64,000 bases of DNA from Paenibacillus tyrphae (GCF_024158745.1 NZ_JAMZAW010000001.1:1-64000), one strand, 5' to 3'; shown: positions 16,561-25,158, numbered from the stretch's first letter. Notes: generated from the sequence alone by a model not told the origin. Numbers and translations are program-made.

Positions 16561-17339
16561 TCGCTCACCGCTTCGACCAGACGCCTAGTATATTCGTCGC
16601 GGTCCGCATCCATGAGCTGACCGCTTGCGAACCGGTCCACGATCCGGCCGCCCTTCATGACGATGATGCGGTCGCTGACGGACTGAACGGCGGCGATGTC
16701 ATGGGAGATGAACAAGCAGGCCATGCCGAGCTGCGCTTGCATCGTTTTCAGCAGCTGCAAAATTTGCGCCTGTACCGACACATCCAGACTGGAGGTCGGC
16801 TCGTCGCAAATCAGCAGCTTCGGGCCGAGGCTGATTCCTCTGGAGATGGCTGCACGCTGCCGCTGTCCCCCGCTCATCTCGTGCGGATAACGGTCCAGAA
16901 AATCCGCGGGCAAGCCTACCATCTCAAGTAAGCGGGCTGCTGCCGCCCGGCGGGAGTGCCGCACCTCCGTAAGAAAAGACGGCGTAACCTGGGGGAAATT
17001 ATCCAACGGCTCGATGACCGACCGCCAAATGGGCAAGCGCTGATTGAGCGACGCCGTCGGATCTTGAAAGACGACCTGCATATGCTGACGGACTTCGCGC
17101 AGTGCGCTGCCCTTTAGAGTGAGCAGGGAGCGTCCGGCCAAGGTAATTTCTCCGCGGTCAGGCCGCTCCAGCGCGAGCAGGATGCGGGCCAGCGTGCTTT
17201 TGCCGCTGCCGCTTTCTCCGACCAGACCGAGGCATTCGCCCTCATCGATGTTGAACGAAACGTCCTGTACGGCCGGTACGGCGCTCCCGTTTTGAATAAA
17301 AGTTTTGCTAAGCTGACGAACGTCCAACAGACGGCTCAT
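16557..17339 (-). CDS. cntF: Metallophore ABC importer ATP-binding protein CntF
   Basis: A 260-residue ABC ATPase of the oligopeptide/nickel (DppF/OppF) class. Walker A GESGSGKST, signature MSGGQRQRAAIS and Walker B LLICDEPTSSLDVS are intact. As last gene of cntABCDF it should form the heterodimeric motor with CntD that drives uptake of the metal-loaded opine metallophore. The start at ATG 17339 follows GGAG; the frame opens 8 codons earlier at a TTG whose first bases overlap the cntD stop codon. The cnt name rests on the adjacent cntLMI genes; by itself it would be called an oligopeptide ABC ATPase. Confidence 0.85.
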   Translation of the reverse strand: MSRLLDVRQLSKTFIQNGSAVPAVQDVSFNIDEGECLGLVGESGSGKSTLARILLALERPDRGEITLAGRSLLTLKGSALREVRQHMQVVFQDPTASLNQRLPIWRSVIEPLDNFPQVTPSFLTEVRHSRRAAAARLLEMVGLPADFLDRYPHEMSGGQRQRAAISRGISLGPKLLICDEPTSSLDVSVQAQILQLLKTMQAQLGMACLFISHDIAAVQSVSDRIIVMKGGRIVDRFASGQLMDADRDEYTRRLVEAVSE

Positions 17340-17359
17340 CCGAATCCACTCCTGTTCCT

Positions 17360-18283
17360 TCAAGGTACGAGCTGCAATGGCTTATCCGGCTCTGCGGCCC
17401 GGTCAGTGCCGGGATTCCTTAACAGAAGGGGACGCGACTCAAGCAGCAGCCGCGTATAAGGATGCGCCGCCCGGCGGCGTATCGTGTCGGCCCGGTCGAA
17501 CTCGACGATCCGTCCCCCTTGCATAACGGCGATGGTGTCGGCCCGCTTCAGCACAAGCCTCAGATCGTGCGAGATAAACAAAATCGCGCAGCCCGTCTGC
17601 CGCCGCAGCTTCGTCATCAGATCAAGCACCCGCTCCCCGGTCAGTACGTCCAGCGCCGTCGTCGGCTCGTCGGCAATCAGCAGCTTCGGCTTCAGCAGCA
17701 TCGCCGCCGCAAGCGCCGCACGCTGGCGCTGTCCGCCGCTGAGCTGGAACGGATAGCTGTCGAAGACGCGCTCCGCAGGCAGATCGACCTCATTCAGCCA
17801 ATGCAGTGCAAGCTCCTTCGCTTCACCGTTAGTTATCCGGACGTGGCTTCGCACCGCCTCGACGAGCTGCTTTCCCACCTTCAGGAACGGCGTGAAGCTC
17901 CCTTGATAATCCTGGAACACGAGAGCCATTTCTTTGCCGCGAAGCTGCCGCTTTCGCTTGTTCGGCCACGCCGAAATCTCTTCGCCCCGAAACCGGATTT
18001 GGCCCTCGCCGATGCGAAGAGAGCTCGGCAGAAGGCCCAGCACGGCGCCAGCCGTTACACTTTTGCCGCTGCCGCTTTCCCCGACCAGCGCCAGCATCTC
18101 CCCCGGCCCGATGGCGAGGTTCAGATCGCGAACCAGCGGCTGCTGCGCTTTTCCCTGCACGGCATAGACGGTCAAGTGCTCCAGCTCCAACACCGGCTCA
18201 GAAGGCTCTCCGGCGCCGTCCGCCCATTCATTCTGCGCAGCAAGGGTACATTCCCCCGCCTCGTTCGCAGCCCATCCCTTCAT
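17360..18283 (-). CDS. cntD: Metallophore ABC importer ATP-binding protein CntD
   Basis: A 307-residue ABC ATPase of the DppD/OppD type with Walker A GESGSGKSV, signature LSGGQRQRAAL and Walker B LLIADEPTTALDV. The ATG at 18281-18283 follows GGGGAGAGG, 23 bases after cntC. An open frame continues far upstream across cntC but has no coding character there. The first 30 residues are an unusual acidic extension before the ATPase domain. Partner of CntF in importing the nicotianamine-like metallophore. Confidence 0.86.
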   Translation of the reverse strand: MKGWAANEAGECTLAAQNEWADGAGEPSEPVLELEHLTVYAVQGKAQQPLVRDLNLAIGPGEMLALVGESGSGKSVTAGAVLGLLPSSLRIGEGQIRFRGEEISAWPNKRKRQLRGKEMALVFQDYQGSFTPFLKVGKQLVEAVRSHVRITNGEAKELALHWLNEVDLPAERVFDSYPFQLSGGQRQRAALAAAMLLKPKLLIADEPTTALDVLTGERVLDLMTKLRRQTGCAILFISHDLRLVLKRADTIAVMQGGRIVEFDRADTIRRRAAHPYTRLLLESRPLLLRNPGTDRAAEPDKPLQLVP

Positions 18284-18306
18284 GTTTTCCTCTCCCCTTT
18301 CGCTTC

Positions 18307-19179
18307 TTATTGGCTCCGAATGTCCAGCAGATCCCGAAGCCCTTCGCCGATCAGGTTGCACGCAACGACCACCAGCAAAATCGCCATGCCCGGATAGATC
18401 ATCAGCTCCGGGGCCGTCTGGAAATACGCCCGTCCGTCGTTCAGCATCGCCCCCCATTCGGGCGCGGGAGGCTGGGCGCCAAGCCCTAGATAGGACAACG
18501 AAGAAATGGTCAAAATGATTTTGCCCACATCCAGCGCAGCCAGCACGAGAACCGGCGAAACCGCGTGCGGCAGCAAATGTAGCCCGATCACCTTCCACGT
18601 GCCGCTTCCGCCGACACGCGCCGCGAGCACATACTCTTTCTCCCGTTCGGACAGCACGATGCTGCGGACCACACGGGCATAGCCCATCCATTTGACCAGC
18701 ACGACGGACAGCATCAGATTGCTCAAGCTCGGGCCGAGAAAGCCGGTCAGGGCAATCGCCAAAATAAACTCGGGTAAGGCGCCCATCCCGTCCACCAGCC
18801 GCATCAGCAGCGCATCGACGCGCCCTCCGACATACCCGGACCACAGCCCCAGCGGCAGTCCGATCAACGCAACCGTCAGGACGACGAGTCCCGTAAAGCC
18901 AAGCGTTGTCCGGGCTCCGGCGACGAGCCTCGAAAAAATGCAGCGCCCCAAATGGTCCGTGCCCAGCGGATACTGCAGGCTGGCCGGCTTCAGCCGCTCC
19001 GCCATCTTCACGGTCAGCGGATCGTTCGGCACGATATAGGGGCCTAGCAGGATAATCAAAAGAAGGACGCCCAGCAGTCCGATGCCCACAGCAGTCATCG
19101 GATCGCGCAGCATACGCTGCCATGCGCTTCTCCGGGCCGGAAAACGGCGGGAAGCCAAGGTTGTTGGTGCCGCGTTCAT
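18307..19179 (-). CDS. cntC: Metallophore ABC importer permease CntC
   Basis: A 290-residue DppC-type permease with an N-terminal extended segment, six predicted membrane helices and the binding-protein-dependent transport (EAA-like) loop around VLAARVGGSGTWKVIGLHLLP. The N-terminal DPMTAVGIG and DPLTVKMAERL segments are typical of OppC/NikC proteins. Its ATG overlaps the cntB stop by 4 bases. With CntB it forms the membrane channel for the metal-opine complex. Confidence 0.87.
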   Translation of the reverse strand: MNAAPTTLASRRFPARRSAWQRMLRDPMTAVGIGLLGVLLLIILLGPYIVPNDPLTVKMAERLKPASLQYPLGTDHLGRCIFSRLVAGARTTLGFTGLVVLTVALIGLPLGLWSGYVGGRVDALLMRLVDGMGALPEFILAIALTGFLGPSLSNLMLSVVLVKWMGYARVVRSIVLSEREKEYVLAARVGGSGTWKVIGLHLLPHAVSPVLVLAALDVGKIILTISSLSYLGLGAQPPAPEWGAMLNDGRAYFQTAPELMIYPGMAILLVVVACNLIGEGLRDLLDIRSQ

Positions 19180-20126
19180 GTCAACCCAGCCTTTCCGTAG
19201 CGAATTCGCGGGTCAAGGAAGGTGTAGGTCAGATCGACCAGCAAGTTCACCAGAACGACAAAAGCTCCCGTCAGCAAGACATACCCTTGAATAACCGGAT
19301 AATCGCGCTGAAAAATAGCCTCCACCGCCATGCTTCCGAGCCCGGGCCAGGAGAACAGCATTTCGATGACGACCGACCCGGTCAGCAGGTTGCCGATGCT
19401 CATGCCGAATACGGTGACGATCGGCATGAGCGCTGCGCGCATCGCATGGTTGCCCATAATCCTCCACTCCGCAATTCCTCTGGCCCGCGCTGCCCGGATG
19501 TATTCCTGCGACAAGCTTTCGAGCAGCCCTGCGCGAAGCAGCCGGGCATACACCGCGGCCATGGAAAAACCGAGCGTGATTGAAGGCAGAATCTGATACG
19601 CGAAGCCCCCCTTGCCCATCGACGGCAGCCATTGCAGCTTGAACGAAAAAGCATAAATCAGCAGCAGCCCCATCCAGAAGCTGGGGACGGAAGCGCCGAT
19701 GAGCGCAAGAATCCGCCCGGCCTGATCCGGCCAGCGGCCGGGGTAGCGGGCTGCAAGCAAGCCAAGCGGCGCGGCGATCAGCACCATGACGGCGAGACCG
19801 CCCGCGGTCAATTGAATGGTCGTCGGCAGCCGCTGCACGATTTCGTCGAGCACCGGCTTTCCTTTGATATAGGAATGGCCGAGATCAAGCTGCAGCAGAT
19901 TCAGCATCCACCGGCCATACTGCTCATAGAGCGGCCGGTCGAAACCGAGCTCCTCGCGCAGCCGGGCTTCGTCGGCTTTCGTCACGGACAATTCATCCGA
20001 GTTCAGAATGGACAGCACCGGATCACCCGGCGCCAGCTTCATCAAGGCAAACGTCACGAAGGACAACAGGAGCAGCACGAATATCAGCTGCAGCAGGCGC
20101 GTCCTGACCAGCTTCCATGGGAGCAT
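19176..20126 (-). CDS. cntB: Metallophore ABC importer permease CntB
   Basis: A 316-residue DppB/NikB-type permease. Features: N-terminal TRLLQLIFVLLLLSFVTFALMKLAPGDP, a typical OppB start; the EAA loop AARARGIAEWRIMGNHAMRAALMPIVT; and C-terminal FSWPGLGSMAVEAIFQRDYPVIQGY. The ATG at 20124-20126 is preferred because it lies 3 bases after the cntA stop and starts the family-conserved sequence. Pairs with CntC. Confidence 0.88.
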   Translation of the reverse strand: MLPWKLVRTRLLQLIFVLLLLSFVTFALMKLAPGDPVLSILNSDELSVTKADEARLREELGFDRPLYEQYGRWMLNLLQLDLGHSYIKGKPVLDEIVQRLPTTIQLTAGGLAVMVLIAAPLGLLAARYPGRWPDQAGRILALIGASVPSFWMGLLLIYAFSFKLQWLPSMGKGGFAYQILPSITLGFSMAAVYARLLRAGLLESLSQEYIRAARARGIAEWRIMGNHAMRAALMPIVTVFGMSIGNLLTGSVVIEMLFSWPGLGSMAVEAIFQRDYPVIQGYVLLTGAFVVLVNLLVDLTYTFLDPRIRYGKAGLT

Positions 20127-20128
20127 TT

Positions 20129-21748
20129 CTACTTCACATCCATTAGATTCGTCACGATATAGTACTCCTCGGCGCCAGGCTTCCAATTGGACACCCGTTT
20201 TTTGACGCCCACGACAATATTCGGGTAAACGGCATAGGACTGCGGAAGCTCCCGCTTAATGACGTTCACCGCCTCCTGTGTAAGCTGAACCCGCTTCCCG
20301 ATGTCGCCTGCGGCATTCAACCGGCCGATGACCTCCTTCAGGTCGGGTGAGTCCAGACTGGCCGCATTAAGCGCCCCGCCGGGCATGAAGGCCGAATTCA
20401 AGAAGAAGCCCCCGTCCCCGCGGGGAGCCGTGGAATTGCTGTACGTCGCCAAGTCCCAGTCCTTGTTCTCGCGCAAATACGTATCGACGTTCTCGACCGT
20501 CTTGATGTTCATCGTCACGCCGGCCGTCGCCGCGTCCGATTGCAGCAGTTGGGCGATCAGCGGCAGTTCCGGTCGGCCTTTATATGTAATAAGCTCCAAC
20601 GTAAGCGGCTGGCCGTCCTTCGCTAGCTTCCCGTCCGCTCCCGCCTTGAAGCCCGCTTCTTCCAGCAGCTTTTTGGCCTCGTTCGGGTTCGGCTTTTGCA
20701 CCGGGTCCTTGCTGCCGAAGGGCAGGCTCGAATTAAACGGCCCGTTGGCCGGGACAGCATGTCCGAGCATGACGTCCTTGGCTATACTCTCGCGGTTAAG
20801 CAGCAGATCGATCGCTTGTCTTGCTTTCAGATCCTGCATCAGCGGTTTCTTCTGGTTATACAGCAGGAAGTGAACGCGCAGACCCGCTACGGACTCCACA
20901 CGAAGCCGGGCGTCCTTTTCGAGCGAGGCGACGGATTCCGCCGGAATATGGTAAGCGATATCCGCTTCCCCGGACTGGAGCGCAAGCACCCTGACGTTGG
21001 CGTCCTCGTTGAATTTCACGGTCACCTCGTTTAGCTTGGCCTTGCCGTCCCAATAGCCGTCATAGCGCTCCAGCGCAATCTCGATATTCGGCTTGAACTG
21101 CTTCACTCGAAACGGCCCCGTTCCTACGGGAGCCAGGTTGAACGCCTCCTTGCCCATCTTCTTCTCCGCTTCCACGCTGATGACGGCAGCAGACGGGTTG
21201 ACCAATTCCGACGGGAAGGACGGCGAAGGCTCGGTCGTCACGACCGTCAGCTCCTGACCGCTTGCTTCCATCGAAGCGATCTTCAGCGTTGAGGCCAAGG
21301 ACTTGCTGGCGGCGATGCCGCGCTCGAACGATGCTTTTACCGCCGCCGCATCCAGCTTGGTCCCGTCCTGAAACGTAACGCCGTCGCGGATCGTAAACAC
21401 CCAAGTGCGCTCATCCTTCGCCGTCCACTTCGTCGCGAGCCACGGCTTCACCTCCAGCTTGTCATCCATGCGCACGAGCGTTTCCGCGACGCCCATCCGC
21501 AGCGACGCAGCTCCGTTATGCGGGTCCAGGCTGCCGCTCTTGAAATTATAGAGAAGCGTCAGCTTCTTGGCTTCGCCTGCTGCGCCTGCTTTCTCCGAAC
21601 CGTCGGCTGCCTTCGTTCCGTTTGCCCCTGCCCCGCTATCCGGGCCGCTCCCTCCCGGGCTGCAAGCCGCCGCAGCCAGCGCCAAGCAGAGCAGTACTAT
21701 GTATAAGTATGGTTTCGTACGGATAAAGCTCCAAACCTGCGACTGCAT
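20129..21748 (-). CDS. cntA: Metallophore-binding lipoprotein CntA (family 5 solute-binding protein)
   Basis: A 539-residue extracellular solute-binding protein of the oligopeptide/nickel family with a lipobox (LALAAAACS), anchoring it to the outer face of the membrane. A Gly/Ser/Ala-rich linker follows, then the SBP_bac_5 domain (from LTLLYNFKSGSLDPHNGAASLRMGV; landmark GTGPFRVKQFKPN). In the staphylopine system the equivalent CntA binds the metal-opine complex and hands it to CntBC. It starts its own transcription unit: tandem Zur-like boxes lie 30-59 bases upstream, between it and cntI. Confidence 0.87.
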   Translation of the reverse strand: MQSQVWSFIRTKPYLYIVLLCLALAAAACSPGGSGPDSGAGANGTKAADGSEKAGAAGEAKKLTLLYNFKSGSLDPHNGAASLRMGVAETLVRMDDKLEVKPWLATKWTAKDERTWVFTIRDGVTFQDGTKLDAAAVKASFERGIAASKSLASTLKIASMEASGQELTVVTTEPSPSFPSELVNPSAAVISVEAEKKMGKEAFNLAPVGTGPFRVKQFKPNIEIALERYDGYWDGKAKLNEVTVKFNEDANVRVLALQSGEADIAYHIPAESVASLEKDARLRVESVAGLRVHFLLYNQKKPLMQDLKARQAIDLLLNRESIAKDVMLGHAVPANGPFNSSLPFGSKDPVQKPNPNEAKKLLEEAGFKAGADGKLAKDGQPLTLELITYKGRPELPLIAQLLQSDAATAGVTMNIKTVENVDTYLRENKDWDLATYSNSTAPRGDGGFFLNSAFMPGGALNAASLDSPDLKEVIGRLNAAGDIGKRVQLTQEAVNVIKRELPQSYAVYPNIVVGVKKRVSNWKPGAEEYYIVTNLMDVK

Positions 21749-21777
21749 AAACTCTAAACATCCTCTCGACTAATTAT

Positions 21778-21807
21778 TTGTAATAATTACTATAGTAATA
21801 TTTACTG
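21778..21807 (-). promoter_or_regulatory. Tandem Zur-like boxes upstream of cntA
   Basis: TTGTAATAATTACTA (21778-21792) matches the Bacillus Zur consensus TCGTAATnATTACGA at 12 of 14 defined positions. An adjoining TAGTAATATTTACTG (21793-21807) is a weaker second copy, with the centres 15 bases apart. This predicts zinc repression of cntABCDF. Zur rather than Fur is favoured because of the GTAAT..ATTAC core. Confidence 0.65.
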
Positions 21808-21845
21808 TTAATAAGTACCATATGTCCACTCCTACGTCAATATGC

Positions 21846-22688
21846 TTAGGATTGCGGCCGCTTCTGCCTCGACAGAGCAATGCAGGCGGTGACGATCAGA
21901 ACGCCGCCCGCAACCGTGAGCAGGTCCGGCACTTCCACCCAGAACAAAAACCCCCACATGGCGTTAAACACGATGCCGATATAGCGGGTGACTTCGACAA
22001 CGGCGGCATTTTCGTGCGTAAAAGCTTTCGTCAAAAACAGTTGTCCGAGCAAAGAAACGACTCCGATGCTGATCAGGTACAGCCAATCGAGCGCGGAAGG
22101 CACGACAAAATCGTTCCACATGAGCGGCACCGACACCAGCGTAGCCGTCGCCAAAAAATAAAAAACGATTTCGTACGTATGATGCTTTTGGCTGAGCATC
22201 CGAATGCTGACGGCGGCCCCCGCCGCAAAGAAAGCACTGAGCAGGCCGACAAGTGCGTCCGCAGAATACGACGTGAACTGAAACGGCTTGATCAATAGCA
22301 TCGCACCGAGAATCGCAACCGGAAGGACGGTCAATACTCTTCGGGATAATTTTTCTTTCAGAACCAACACGGCAAGCGCCAGCACGAAAAACGGAGACAA
22401 ATGCGCCAGAATGCTCGCATCCGTCAGCGGAATTTTCGAAATCGTGTAAAAATACGCAAGCAAATAAAGCGCACCGAGCACGCCTCGCGTCACCAGCAGC
22501 GGAATGCCTTCCCGGGAAAACGGCACCTTGCCGTATCGCATCATGCCATATATGATTGCCGTACCGATGATGCTGCGGAAAAATGCCACCTCCGCAGAAG
22601 GGATCGATACGCTGGCCGCCTTCACAAGAGCATTCATGACGCTGAATACAAGAGATGAGAAAATCGCCAGCAGAACGCCGTTTTTCAT
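21846..22688 (-). CDS. cntI: EamA/DMT-family exporter, probable metallophore exporter CntI
   Basis: A 280-residue drug/metabolite transporter with ten predicted membrane helices and two EamA domains (first starting GVLLAIFSSLVFSVMNALVKAAS). The ATG overlaps the cntM stop codon (ATGA) and follows GAGGAGAG, so it is coupled to synthesis genes. In Pseudomonas aeruginosa an EamA protein (CntI) exports pseudopaline, whereas Staphylococcus uses an MFS protein (CntE). The gene here therefore fits a P. aeruginosa-like export step combined with a Gram-positive importer. The function is inferred from context and family. Confidence 0.8.
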   Translation of the reverse strand: MKNGVLLAIFSSLVFSVMNALVKAASVSIPSAEVAFFRSIIGTAIIYGMMRYGKVPFSREGIPLLVTRGVLGALYLLAYFYTISKIPLTDASILAHLSPFFVLALAVLVLKEKLSRRVLTVLPVAILGAMLLIKPFQFTSYSADALVGLLSAFFAAGAAVSIRMLSQKHHTYEIVFYFLATATLVSVPLMWNDFVVPSALDWLYLISIGVVSLLGQLFLTKAFTHENAAVVEVTRYIGIVFNAMWGFLFWVEVPDLLTVAGGVLIVTACIALSRQKRPQS

Positions 22689-24004
22689 AGGCCTCTCCTC
22701 ATTTCGCGCCATACCGCTTCCACGTCCGCAGAGGTTGTATCCACGAACAGCTCCGGATGCACGCGGTCCGCTCCTTTGTCCCGAATGAACTCGCTTAATC
22801 TCTTCTCAAAGCTTTCGATCAATGCCGAAGCTTGCGGCATGGCGATGTTCGCTTTTTGGGCCAGCCCGCAGATCAGCTTCAACTTCTTGTAATCCTCCAG
22901 CGGAATTCTCGGAATCATCCACTTCCCGTTCCCGTCTTGATAAGCTTGCTTATACGGAACGGCGGAGAAATCGAAATAACGGCCGTTCTCGTCCGGAACG
23001 GAAAACGGATCGATCAGGATGGACGCGTATCGGACATAGAGCAGATATTCCTGCTTCAAAGGCTCCCATTCCGTGAACCGGTCGATCTCGTCCCGGGAAA
23101 GCGTCGCTTCATGCACCGGATAATTATCGTCATTGAGAAACCGGAGCAGGTTCACCGGCTCTGCCCCCAGCGAGCGGAGCCATTCGGAAATATCTCTCCA
23201 CAGCCGCACCATCGCCCGGATCGCATCCGGCGTAATCGGTCCTTCCGGATATAACTTGTACATGCTCTTCTTCGAGGTCCCGCTTCCCAAAATTTCATCG
23301 AGCGAAAAATCGATCATGAACAACGGAGGATGCACATACGTCGTGACGCTTCGGCTTTCCGCCTCAATCGAACGGCACGCCACGGTGCATTGCACGCCGA
23401 GGCTTTCGACAAAACGTTTCACGTTCCGGACGGCCGTACTGCCCGGCTTGTCGGATGCGATGAAGATTCGTTTCTTGTAGGCTTTGGTCCGGGCGGCTAT
23501 GAAGCTGCCGGGCTCGAACTTCGTCGCAGCGTAATACGTCGATAGGCTGATCACGTCGATCCGATCACTTGATGCGCCAAGCAGACTTTGCACCAGCAGG
23601 TTCGAGCCCAAGCCCGGTGAGAGCAGAACAATCGTTTTAAGCCGGGTTAACGAGTCCGGCTGCAGAGCGCGAAGGACATCGTTGTAGGCGTCGCTTGGTG
23701 TGCAAAGGAACAGGGTGTCCCATCGATCGTCGAGCCGGTCGCAGCCTTCGTACCAGTCCGTGATGCTTGCCTGTATGCGGTATGTATCGGTTGATGCGGT
23801 CTGCATGCTAGAGACGAGCGTAAACCGGCTGCGTTCCAGCTCCTTCGCAAGCTGCGTCGAATGCGGGCCCAACCGGTTCATCAGCCCCAGCAGACCGCAC
23901 CATCCGCCATGGGCAAGATGAACCGCGGTATGAATGGCGGCCGGGCCCGCTCCGACGATTAACGTATGGCCGAACGGCGTCGGCGTATCGGCACCGTTCA
24001 GCAT
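22685..24004 (-). CDS. cntM: Opine dehydrogenase CntM, last step of metallophore synthesis
   Basis: A 439-residue protein matching the staphylopine/pseudopaline dehydrogenase family: N-terminal Rossmann motif IVGAGPAAIHTAVHLAHGG, then CTPSDAYNDVL, YVHPPLFMIDFS, YKLYPEGPIT, EYLLYVRYASILIDPFS and DENGRYFDFSAVP. It reductively condenses the nicotianamine-like CntL product with an alpha-keto acid. Aligned by eye with S. aureus CntM, Arg44 falls at the position giving NADPH preference (Arg33), and Ala160 replaces the Asp (about position 150) that selects pyruvate, predicting use of alpha-ketoglutarate. The start at 24002-24004 overlaps the cntL end by 7 bases; a longer frame upstream is not supported. 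Confidence 0.9.
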   Translation of the reverse strand: MLNGADTPTPFGHTLIVGAGPAAIHTAVHLAHGGWCGLLGLMNRLGPHSTQLAKELERSRFTLVSSMQTASTDTYRIQASITDWYEGCDRLDDRWDTLFLCTPSDAYNDVLRALQPDSLTRLKTIVLLSPGLGSNLLVQSLLGASSDRIDVISLSTYYAATKFEPGSFIAARTKAYKKRIFIASDKPGSTAVRNVKRFVESLGVQCTVACRSIEAESRSVTTYVHPPLFMIDFSLDEILGSGTSKKSMYKLYPEGPITPDAIRAMVRLWRDISEWLRSLGAEPVNLLRFLNDDNYPVHEATLSRDEIDRFTEWEPLKQEYLLYVRYASILIDPFSVPDENGRYFDFSAVPYKQAYQDGNGKWMIPRIPLEDYKKLKLICGLAQKANIAMPQASALIESFEKRLSEFIRDKGADRVHPELFVDTTSADVEAVWREMRRGL

Positions 24005-24789
24005 GGCATCCGCTTCCTTTCGCATTTTTCCAAGACCGCATAGTCGTAGATGGCATTGCTCTGGCTCCGGTAGACCGGCTTCCATCCTTCCGCTGCGCCT
24101 GTGTCGAACGGGTAATTAAAAATCGACTTCAACCCGTTCCCGTATCGGACGATGACCTTTGCCCGGCTATGTATCGTTTCTTGCAGCTCGGTAAGTACCT
24201 CCTGCTTGTTCTTGACCAAGGAAGCGACGATAATATGGGTCGCCTCTTTCGTAAAACCCAGCTCCCGCGAGCTTTGATTCGAGAACCGCACCTTGGACGC
24301 TAGCCCGGACGCCTTGGCCGCATGCTTCGCGAGATGGACCGCATGCGGATCGATATCCAGGCCCATGACTTCCGCTCCGACGCTCTTCGCAATCGTAAGC
24401 GCCGACACGGGCAGCGCCCCCGCTCCGATGAAAAGCACCTTCGACGACGGGCTGATATGCAACCGCTCCAGCTCGCTTGCGACGCTGCGGGACAGAAGGC
24501 CGGTATATTCGCTACTATCCGCTTGCCTGTGCAGCAAGCACTCCGACTGATATTTCTCTATATCGCAGAGCGCCTTGACCGAGCTTTCCCTTAATTTCTC
24601 GGCATATTCCTTGATCTCGCCATGGTGCTCCCATTCGCTCCACCGGACCTCATTCTCTTCGTGGGCGATAAACCGGCAGAGCTCGTCCAGCTTCGTCTGA
24701 AGCTGCTCGAAGCATTCCAGGCACGTCTTGGAATATTCGGTCAACTCGCGGATTTCGTATTCGAGCAGCTTCAAGGCAAGCAAAAACAT
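23998..24789 (-). CDS. cntL: Nicotianamine synthase-like enzyme CntL
   Basis: A 263-residue protein of the bacterial nicotianamine synthase-like family. An N-terminal helical region (about 1-110) precedes a SAM-binding Rossmann fold with LFIGAGALPVSALTIAKSVG, GLDIDPHAVHLAKHAAK and HIIVASLVKNKQEVL. These enzymes transfer the aminobutyrate part of S-adenosylmethionine to histidine, giving the backbone of staphylopine-type metallophores. The ATG at 24789 is chosen because AAGGAG sits 6 bases upstream; an ATG at 24804 is possible. First gene of cntLMI; a Zur box lies upstream. No histidine racemase (cntK) is adjacent, so the substrate may be L-histidine. Confidence 0.88.
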   Translation of the reverse strand: MFLLALKLLEYEIRELTEYSKTCLECFEQLQTKLDELCRFIAHEENEVRWSEWEHHGEIKEYAEKLRESSVKALCDIEKYQSECLLHRQADSSEYTGLLSRSVASELERLHISPSSKVLFIGAGALPVSALTIAKSVGAEVMGLDIDPHAVHLAKHAAKASGLASKVRFSNQSSRELGFTKEATHIIVASLVKNKQEVLTELQETIHSRAKVIVRYGNGLKSIFNYPFDTGAAEGWKPVYRSQSNAIYDYAVLEKCERKRMPC

Positions 24790-24821
24790 GTATTTCTCCT
24801 TCATCTCACCACTCCATTTAA

Positions 24822-24836
24822 TTGTAATTTTTACGA
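24822..24836 (-). promoter_or_regulatory. Zur-like box upstream of cntL
   Basis: On the minus strand TCGTAAAAATTACAA matches the Zur consensus TCGTAATnATTACGA at 12 of 14 defined positions. It lies 33 bases before the preferred cntL start and predicts zinc repression of cntLMI, together with the boxes before cntA. Confidence 0.65.
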
Positions 24837-24896
24837 TTTAAAGCCATTCTACAAGGAGCAGGCTCCCCTGTCAAGCGGTTGCTTTGTACGAAAACC

Positions 24897-25158
24897 AAAA
24901 AAAAGAGCCACAATTGTGGCCCGAGCTTGTTGAAAAAGTGGTCAATTGGGTACTAAAGGTTTACGAGGGGGGTGGGGTATCTACTTCCGGTCGCTGTTGT
25001 CTGCAGGAAATTTTTATTAGAAGCCGCTTAGCAGCGGGTATTTCCCGCAGACAAAGGCGAACGCTATCGCTCCTCCAGTAGATACCCCACCTCCGTATGT
25101 TTCTCTATTTTTATAAAAGCCCACTTTCTCAACACTCTGGAGCCACAATTGTGGCTCC
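24897..25158 (+). repeat. Multi-stem palindromic repeat, copy B
   Basis: The same element as copy A (4126-4382) in the opposite orientation. It has flanking GCCACAATTGTGGC hairpins, an outer arm GAGCTTGTTGAAAAAGTGG/CCCACTTTCTCAACACTC, a 15-bp arm GGTGGGGTATCTACT/AGTAGATACCCCACC, an inner arm TTGTCTGC.GGAAAT/ATTTCC.GCAGACAA and an apical CCGCT-tagc-AGCGG hairpin. Several stem positions differ from copy A on both sides, so pairing is kept. It lies between the cntL promoter and the siderophore-binding protein gene. Confidence 0.8.

Noticed and set aside
18284..19123. Upstream extension of the cntD frame across cntC
   Set aside because: The extension has no ABC-family sequence, overlaps the intact cntC gene in another frame, and the ATG at 18283 has a strong ribosome binding site.
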